This document shows positions 57,491 to 64,000 of a DNA stretch of 64,000 nt, piece by piece. The notes below the pieces were generated by a model. It did no database searches, had not been told where the DNA came from, and saw nothing but the letters and a program-made list of their open reading frames with translations. Each line of letters opens with the position of its first letter. Position 1 is the first letter of the stretch. A program made the translations under genes and the position numbers. This stretch comes from Isoetes taiwanensis (Eukaryota > Streptophyta > Lycopodiopsida > Isoetales > Isoetaceae), in assembly GCA_021234155.1 (NCBI GenBank), contig JAJEKV010000021.1:19405881-19469880 (forward strand), in the 5' to 3' direction.

Positions 57491-58210
57491 CGCTCCTCCA
57501 GGAGGGTAAATGCCAATGCTCCCCTACCCTCCCAGAGCTCGGTTTCCGTATCCGATCGTTGAATCCAATGTTCAAGTAACCTGCTTCAAGCATGTTCAGA
57601 AAAATCCAAGATCGGTCCAGGAGAACTTATCAAACCGTGAAGTGTCCTGCGGTCGACCGTGTAGACACCCAAGTGTTTTGTCATTCGGGCAGTATAAAGG
57701 CTCCGGAATGGAGATTCGACTTCGCCATGCCATCCAGAATGACAAAATTACCCTAAAGACCGAGTTACACGGTCATTTTTGGCAACAAAAGGAAAACGAA
57801 CCCTCTACATGGCGTTATTCATGACCATCTCTTTAGACCAATTGACTACTGAACATGTTGGATATGAGCTATTTTGGCGCTTTTTTTGGAGAAGGGGTGG
57901 TCTCTTGCCCACTAAACTTGGTCCCCTGTGGTAATGTCAATGTTTTGAGTCCATTGGCGAGTCGGTTCATAGATCGGAGTGGGGAGAGTTGCCCGTCCGC
58001 GTGGCGGGGTTCTTGAGGAGAGGACCTTTGGGGCGGAACTACTTGGGGAAGGTTTTAAGGGTCCTTCTTAGCGCCAACACCCTCCCCTACGCCATGGCAT
58101 TGTGCAAGATCCTGGTCAATCGACTAGGATATGGTCTCCCAAACGTAAACCCCGTGTGTTGCTAGGTTATTGAAGGGTTTATGTTATGGGGTCGAAGTTT
58201 TAATCGGTTG
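57491..58210. other. Unique stretch after the LTR
   Basis: A 104-codon frame (57510-57824) is not recognised. At 58125-58200 there is a partial copy of the loop region of the foldback that follows (CCCGTGTGTTGCT and flanks). Confidence 0.4.
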
Positions 58211-58764
58211 CACTTGGGACATTGTCGAGATCTTTGCGAGTTGAAAGCGAACAATAAGGAATCGACGGAATGGGTTTGGAGTTATCCTCCTCCCCGTGTG
58301 GCAATTAGAAGTCAAGAGCACCTTTTGATGTAGTAAAATTGTTTAGGATCATTTGGGATGGGCAATAGATCTAAACTTCATTATTCGAGTTGCCATGGCT
58401 TTATGCATGTTTAGCAAAGGTGCACCTAGTTATCAAGAAAACGACTACATTTTGGTCTCCTAAATGTAAACCCCCGTGTGTTGCTTAGTTATTGTGCGGT
58501 TTATGTTTCGGGAGGCCAAAACGTGCGGGTCGTTTTCTTGGATAACTAGGTGCACCTTTTCTAAACATGGATGAGCCATGGCAATTGAAGTAACAAAGTT
58601 TGGATCTATTGGCTATCCCGAATGATCCCAAACAATTTTGCTACTGTAAAAGGCACTCTTAAATTCTAATTGCCACACTGGGAGGAGTATAACTCCAAAT
58701 CCTATTCTGTCAGTTCCTATTGCTTTATTTTTTCAACTGCAGCTTCTCGACCATGTCCCAAGTG
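58211..58764. repeat. 554-bp foldback (long inverted repeat)
   Basis: Two arms of about 260 bp pair over their whole length. Outer ends CACTTGGGACATTG and CATGTCCCAAGTG pair, and GGTGCACCTAGTTATC pairs with GATAACTAGGTGCACC near 58420 and 58538. The loop is only about 20-25 nt near 58485. Mismatches are spread evenly. It may be a foldback transposon or a young hairpin RNA locus. Confidence 0.85.
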
Positions 58765-59079
58765 TTTTCTAAACTTTTAAAGCATTGCAACATGGTAATG
58801 TCAATGTTCAAAGGAAACTTGGTACTTATTCTAGGCAAGAGAATACCCTGCTTTCCACAACCATGTTACACAAGGCTCATGCCTGATTGAGAACGCTTGC
58901 ACATTTGGAGGTGTTATTATAGTAGTGAGAATGGAAGCTGCACATGAATTGTTGTTTACAGTCAGGATAGGCTTGATAACAAAAAACAATTATCTTTCAA
59001 AAGATATGACAGTGGAATGGATGCTAGATAAATCATATATAAGGTGAACTTTCTCCACTATCTAGCTCCAAGGAATGTT

Positions 59080-60665
59080 GCGCTCCTTGTTACTCACTAT
59101 GAGCTTCCAAGACACTCAGAAAGGTTGTTGCAGACACTGGAGATGTGCTAATGGACATACTGCTTACAAAATCGTATACTTCATCTAATTTTCTTGATCG
59201 ACCAAGAATACTAATGATACAATTGTAATATTCCTCAACTTCAATATAAACATCCTTACTCAAGGACAGAAACCAATGGCATCCTTCATTCAATAAGCTG
59301 GCACTGCTACATATGAAAAGAAAACTAGTAATTGTAACTTTGTGAAGAATTATGCCTTCTGCATGCATTCTTTAAAATATATTGATAGCTTCCATTTCAT
59401 GCCCATTGTTGTTGGCATAAGCTGCTACCATAGAGAACAATGAAGTTGCATCTTATTTACAGAGCTTGTTGAACATTGCAAAGGCATTCTCAATGCTTCC
59501 ACACCTAGCATACATGTTCAAGAGAGAAGTTCCAATAGCAACAGCAAGCTCAATGCCACTGCTTTATGGATCAGCTTGCCCATAAGTTTTGCATATTCAG
59601 TAGCTGATGTATTAGCTACATTTTCTGAGATACACCAACAGGATATTGGACGTATCCAGTAATCATGGTGGTCCAAGAAATAATATCTTGTTCAGACATA
59701 GCATAAGCAATCATGCATGCGGAGAAAATACTTCACATTTTAAATACAAGCCCAAGAGAGAATTTCCCACTGGTGACATCTAAGATGAAATCACGAGCCA
59801 TAAAATAGGCATGAATCCTTTTGCCATCAGCCAAGAGGTGAAAACTCGGAGCATGTATATAGAACATTGATAGTTGTTACCCTATCCTCTCCAAGCCTTC
59901 CAACTGGATTTTTTGGGCAAGCTGTATAGCATCTTTGCTCAACCCATTCTGAGCCAGAGCTCCAACCATCAAAGTCCAGAGAATTCTTTCACACCGATTC
60001 TCTCAAATGTCTTTTACGCATCCTCCCGACTTCGGACTTACTATACATATTAATGATTGCAGTTCTAGTGACAACACTTGATGTGTTGCATATAACATAG
60101 CTATGTATCCTTTTGACTAAGGTGGCCTCATTTGGAAAATAACCTTCAAACCGCATTGGATCATTCCGTGGCACTCTTTTCTAAACCCATTTTGAAGACG
60201 GGATCCTATCATAACATTCAGAAATGATATCCCATAATAGAATTGTGTTGAAACTCTATATGCTTCTTCCACTCTTTGAAATTGCGATACTTGATAAAAG
60301 AAGTCTCAACAACAATATGACATTCAATTTCTTTGCTTGCAATAAATACCCTATTCGAAATAACCATAACCGTAACAAGCACTAGTAATGATGGAGATCG
60401 TGAACCTTATCGGCATCTCAACTTCCTACAAGATCGTCTAAAATGGTAAAAAGCCCTTTTGAGTTGTTCATGTACCATATATGCATTTATCATAAGAATC
60501 CATGAATATAAATTCCGTTTCCATGTTCCATCAACATATGCTTTGCCTCATCTATATTTCCACATTTGCCATACATATCTATTAGAAGGTTTCTTATGAA
60601 TGTGCATGTGCCTTGCCCCAGATTTGACAATGTTGGCATGTACTAATTTGCTATCGAAGAATCCA
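59080..60665 (-). pseudogene. PLS-class pentatricopeptide-repeat (PPR) pseudogene
   Basis: From the high coordinate: NLLIDMYGKCGNIDEAKHML near 60590-60530; NEATLVKRIHSYVICN and TAIINMYSKSEVG near 60140-60020; WTLMVGALAQNGLSKDAIQL near 59985-59925; LADGKRIHAYFMARDF near 59835; and the last frame 59368-59090 with CSSASLLNEGCHWF and YYNCIISILGRSRKLDEVYD. This is the P-L-S repeat series plus the start of the E region typical of plant organelle RNA-editing PPR proteins. Stops and frameshifts are scattered, and no E+/DYW end is seen. The translation is unambiguous for family, not for member. Confidence 0.85.
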
Positions 60666-60959
60666 TGGCCTGTCTAAAGAATTCGCGGCCTAGCTATGGC
60701 AACGTAGTAGGAGACGTAGACATCAAAGTTGGGTCCGATCTCAAAATGATCTACCATTTGTCCATTGTTTTTCCAACATGGTGGAGGTGTAATTTTCCCA
60801 CCATGCCCTATCATAATGGGAGAGCTGCATCCCAGTTGAGAGAGTTGGAAGATATGAAGTTTGCACGTGGTGTGCATGGGCCATCAATTCTATCAAAAAT
60901 GTCTTCGTGCATAACTTGTCTACTCTGTTCTCTTTACTATCAGATTATGTAACATGGCC

Positions 60960-61615
60960 GCTTTATCTCACCACATGATAATCGGGTAAAAGCAAAGAAC
61001 CAATAGATGAAATTAAGCTTGTATCTCTAGGATTTTGTATCGAGGAGAAGCAAATGGGTAATGTACCTACACTACAATAATTCTAAGTTCCATCATCTCC
61101 ATTTCCAATAAGGTTGCAAATAGCACTACACCTCAAAGAAGTCGCAAAACGACAACATTGATGGAGAATTGGGACATGGCTCACTTTATTTTTTGGCTTA
61201 AGGCTTAAGCTTTTGGAAAGAAATGTAAGACCAACCAAGAATGTCGGCTCCGAAAGGTATCCTCGAAAACAACAAAAGGCACGTGATCAACTTCTTACAT
61301 TAAGGGGCCCCCTCGTCGAAGCCCCCATGATGTAAATATCACTTTAGCTCTAGAAATAGAACCGAGCCATACCTATCGGCCAGATTTAAGCCCATTTCGA
61401 ATACACGATGTTTCTTGAGTCGGGCTGCTTTCCATTGTCTCGAGTCAGTGATAGAAAAGGGAAAATCTACTGACCATCACAAAATATATCTGCGATACTC
61501 GGGGCGGGCTCTTTTATTTTTTGCACCGCATAGATTACTCTTCCTCCATGTTGCATTAGAAGCGACTCTATTAAGAAGAATAAACCGTGAGCTAGATTGA
61601 CATTCAAGACAAAAT
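60960..61615. other. Intergenic stretch, nothing recognised
   Basis: One 61-codon frame (61415-61600) is the only open stretch, and it resembles nothing I know. Confidence 0.45.
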
Positions 61616-61619
61616 GATG

Positions 61620-62860
61620 AATAGATTTTTATACCTCATCGAAAGCCTCAAAGATGTCTATGCTAGGTTGATGTATAGTACAAACAATAGTTCTTCCTGT
61701 ATCAACTGTATTCTGCACTATCCGCATGACAATGGGCGCACCACGAGCATCCAAACCTGATATAGGCTCATCCATAAAGATAATGGGCCTGATTTGCAAC
61801 AAGTTCTACCGCAATTGTCGGCCTTTTTCTTTGTTCAGTAGATAAGCCACTTATGCCTGGGAGTCCAACTATGCTATCTCGCAATGGTGTAAGCTCACCA
61901 AGTTCCATAATCTCTTCCACAAATCCCTGTGGCTTATAAAGTCATCATGTGTCCCACTAGTAATTAACAGTCTCAATTATAACAATAAAAAACTTGTCCT
62001 CACCCTTTTTTCTTCATGAATGTCTCTTGAAAGACGAAGCCAAGCAGAGTAGATAAGAGCTTTTGTATGGTTACATGCGGTGAATGAATGTCATTTTGTT
62101 TGCAGTACCCTGAGATTCTCTTGCTTTTTTAAGAATCCAGAAATACTGATGCTACCCTCAATATAACCTCCTATTTTCCTTCCAGCTAGAACATCTAAGA
62201 GAGTACTCTTACCGGCTCCACTTACACCCATAAGAGCCGTAGCACTCGACTGAATGCACCAGCGATATTTTGCAATAATTGAAGGCGGCTTTTCGTTTTA
62301 TCCTTGTTGTTTCATTTCCTAATGAAAATTGCAAGAGCAAAATGAGGCATGGAAGGGAACTCTGCATGGAAATTTTTGTATCATACTTCGCGGAGCATAT
62401 CCACATAATAGTTTATATGGTGAAAAGCCATAGACAGAGTGACTCAAAAGGCAGCACCATTAATGGCTTTTCCTGCTTAGAATCAATAGAAATGCAACAC
62501 TAACTAACCTATATCATTTTTATATTAGCAAAGGCGATTGCCATTTTCATGTATCTTTGTCGATATTGAAGGTAGCAAACTATTGAGGGAAAAGCCATCT
62601 TAAGAGCTTAAAGTTCTTTTCAGCTATGGTAGCTTGAGGTCTCCCAAGAGTCATGTAAGATTATGTAAGCAAGTATTTAGAAATACAGATATAACCAACG
62701 ATTATATCTTCCAACTTACTGGTTTAAGAACTTCAAAGCCAAGGTAAACACAACGATAATAGCATATGAGATAAGTGCTCAATGCCAATCCAATACCAAG
62801 TATTCGTGCCTCGAGATCGCAAGACAAAGAATACCAATCGTAGACCCATTTTGTGGTCGC
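61620..62860 (-). pseudogene. PDR-type ABCG transporter fragment (second nucleotide-binding domain)
   Basis: From the high coordinate: VLRSRGTNTWYWIGIE, a membrane-loop block (about 62835-62785), and TLALKFLN then GTAAGT (about 62725). Then [20 protein letters not shown] with the Walker A site (62240-62180), [13 protein letters not shown], and ALIYSAWLRLSRDIHEE after a 1-nt shift (about 62070-62020). Next [20 protein letters not shown] and [12 protein letters not shown] (signature, 61940-61820), and [20 protein letters not shown] (Walker B, 61795-61735), with Thr to Ile in the usual [24 protein letters not shown] ends it. An intron with GT...AG ends seems to lie between 62005 and 61930. PDR pumps export terpenoids and drugs at the plasma membrane; this copy is broken. 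Confidence 0.9.
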
Positions 62861-62869
62861 ATAAACAAA

Positions 62870-64000
62870 TATTAGGTGATTACCCCGTAAAGGCATGCAA
62901 ATCCGGTGCTTTCGACAATTCAGCTACAACAACCACCATCAGGAACACAGGTTGCCGGTTTTCCGTGAGTGGTCGCCCAAAGAACAAAAAACAGCCACTT
63001 CTACGACCAATAATGGGTTTGGAGCGAGTTATAAGCATATTAAAGAAGCATATATTGGCATATACTAGAATATGCCATAAACCCACATAAACAAGGGTTT
63101 GCCCCTAGGGGAAACCCAAAAAAAATGTGTATTTTCTAGTAGCTATATATTGTTTTAGGAAAACAACAATTATTTTATAAACAGTACACGTGGCTTTCTT
63201 AAAAATTACGTATTTCTTTTTGGGAAAACAATGTGAACTTAAAAAAACTTGGTAGAGAAAAGAAAAACAACACACGTAGAAAAGGGAAAATATCGCTTTT
63301 TTTTGTTTTCCACGTGTACTAATATTCAAGCCTATATGTGTTATTTAGACGACAAATAACGCGTGGTTCCTCTAAAAACAACAGTCAAGAAAAAACCATA
63401 CGTTGGCAAAAGTTCGCTAAAAACAATAGTTGAAAAAAAGGACACGTTGACCAAAAAACAAAAAGATGCCAGAAAAACCACGGTGGGATTTTTTTGCCAA
63501 AAAACCACTGTCTCTTTGTGCAAATCCGGATAAACGGGCCACATGGACTTTTGGGGCCATTTTGGTATTGTTTTTGGCATAAAACAACACTTCCTTACAA
63601 GTAAAAAACAACTGTGGACCAAAAATTGGGGTCAGTGTGTTCGCCAAATGGTGAACACTTGGATCAAATGGCGCCAAATGGTGTAAATTTGTACAATTAG
63701 AGTTAAGCAATTTAGTTTAAGCTTACGATCAATTGACAATTAACTTCTACTATAACTTCTTCGGGAACCAAGAACAAGAATGTTGTCTTGGGCATCTCCT
63801 TTCATAACCAAACACAAGTACATATTGAGGCCCAGATAGTGCGACCATTATGGCCGGGATTAAAAAACCTCGCACTCTTGGGTTTTCGAGGAAAAACCCT
63901 GACAATAATGGTGTCACTAATCTATGCTAGGGTCAAAAAATTACAATCGCCTCTATACCCTCATGCTGACAAGACTTGTTGAGCAAGAAACTACATTATA
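62870..64000. other. AT-rich right end, nothing recognised
   Basis: Runs such as AAAAACAAC and CACGTG/ACGTGG motifs recur between 63180 and 63620. Frames of 60-100 codons occur on both strands but are low-complexity (Phe/Lys-rich). No gene is supported. Confidence 0.45.

Noticed and set aside
62885-62960. tRNA-like minus-strand stretch (GTAGCTGAATTGTCGAAAGC)
   Set aside because: It resembles a D arm only; the anticodon stem does not pair and no T arm follows.

Overview
The window looks like intergenic DNA of a large, repeat-rich land-plant nuclear genome. The evidence is: Ty3/gypsy elements of two plant types (chromodomain and Tat/Athila-like), one of them with a tRNA-Asp-type primer site; remnants of a PLS-class pentatricopeptide-repeat gene, a PDR-type ABCG transporter with a plant-type intron, an 11S-globulin-like cupin and a ROCO GTPase; and no operon-like structure. 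I cannot fix the lineage from sequence alone; a gymnosperm or fern-grade genome fits the mix of families. Almost every coding region is broken by stops or by 1-2 nt frameshifts. Either old decay or uncorrected assembly indels could explain these.

Layout. 1-3.2 kb: a 5'-partial reading frame ending in a histone-H3-like fold, two hairpin repeats and a degenerate region. 3.3-9.8 kb: a decayed chromodomain Ty3/gypsy element (gag, protease, RT, RNase H, integrase, chromodomain) with a candidate 3' LTR. 9.8-16.3 kb: unknown repeats, a cluster of short palindromes, a cupin fragment, the C-terminal part of a DUF7869-type protein, and a ROCO (Roc-COR) pseudogene. 16.4-19.4 kb: minisatellite and a minus-strand DUF7869-type protein. 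19.4-23 kb: a Tat-like gypsy fragment with an intact integrase frame. 25.1-26.9 kb: a minus-strand LINE fragment. 27-31.3 kb: two PIF/Harbinger copies set in GA tracts, the second still carrying part of its transposase. 31.5-32.8 kb: a (GA)n array and a 1.1-kb minisatellite of alternating inverted units.

33.1-57.5 kb: one 24.4-kb retrotransposon locus bounded by two related LTRs, split by two DNA transposons. The first (34967-43749, 8783 bp) has matching terminal inverted repeats and a perfect AACT target duplication. It carries a plus-strand DUF7869 gene, a divergent multi-exon minus-strand gene with a ParB-like stretch, and about 37 copies of the palindrome GGTATAAATTTATACC or close variants. 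This is the best candidate for an undescribed system here. The second (49249-53893, 4645 bp) has terminal inverted repeats, GCC flanks and dense TGGTTT-type subterminal repeats around possible captured host sequence. Without these inserts the retrotransposon would be about 10.9 kb.

57.5-64 kb: a 554-bp foldback, then minus-strand remnants of a PPR gene and of a PDR-type ABC transporter.
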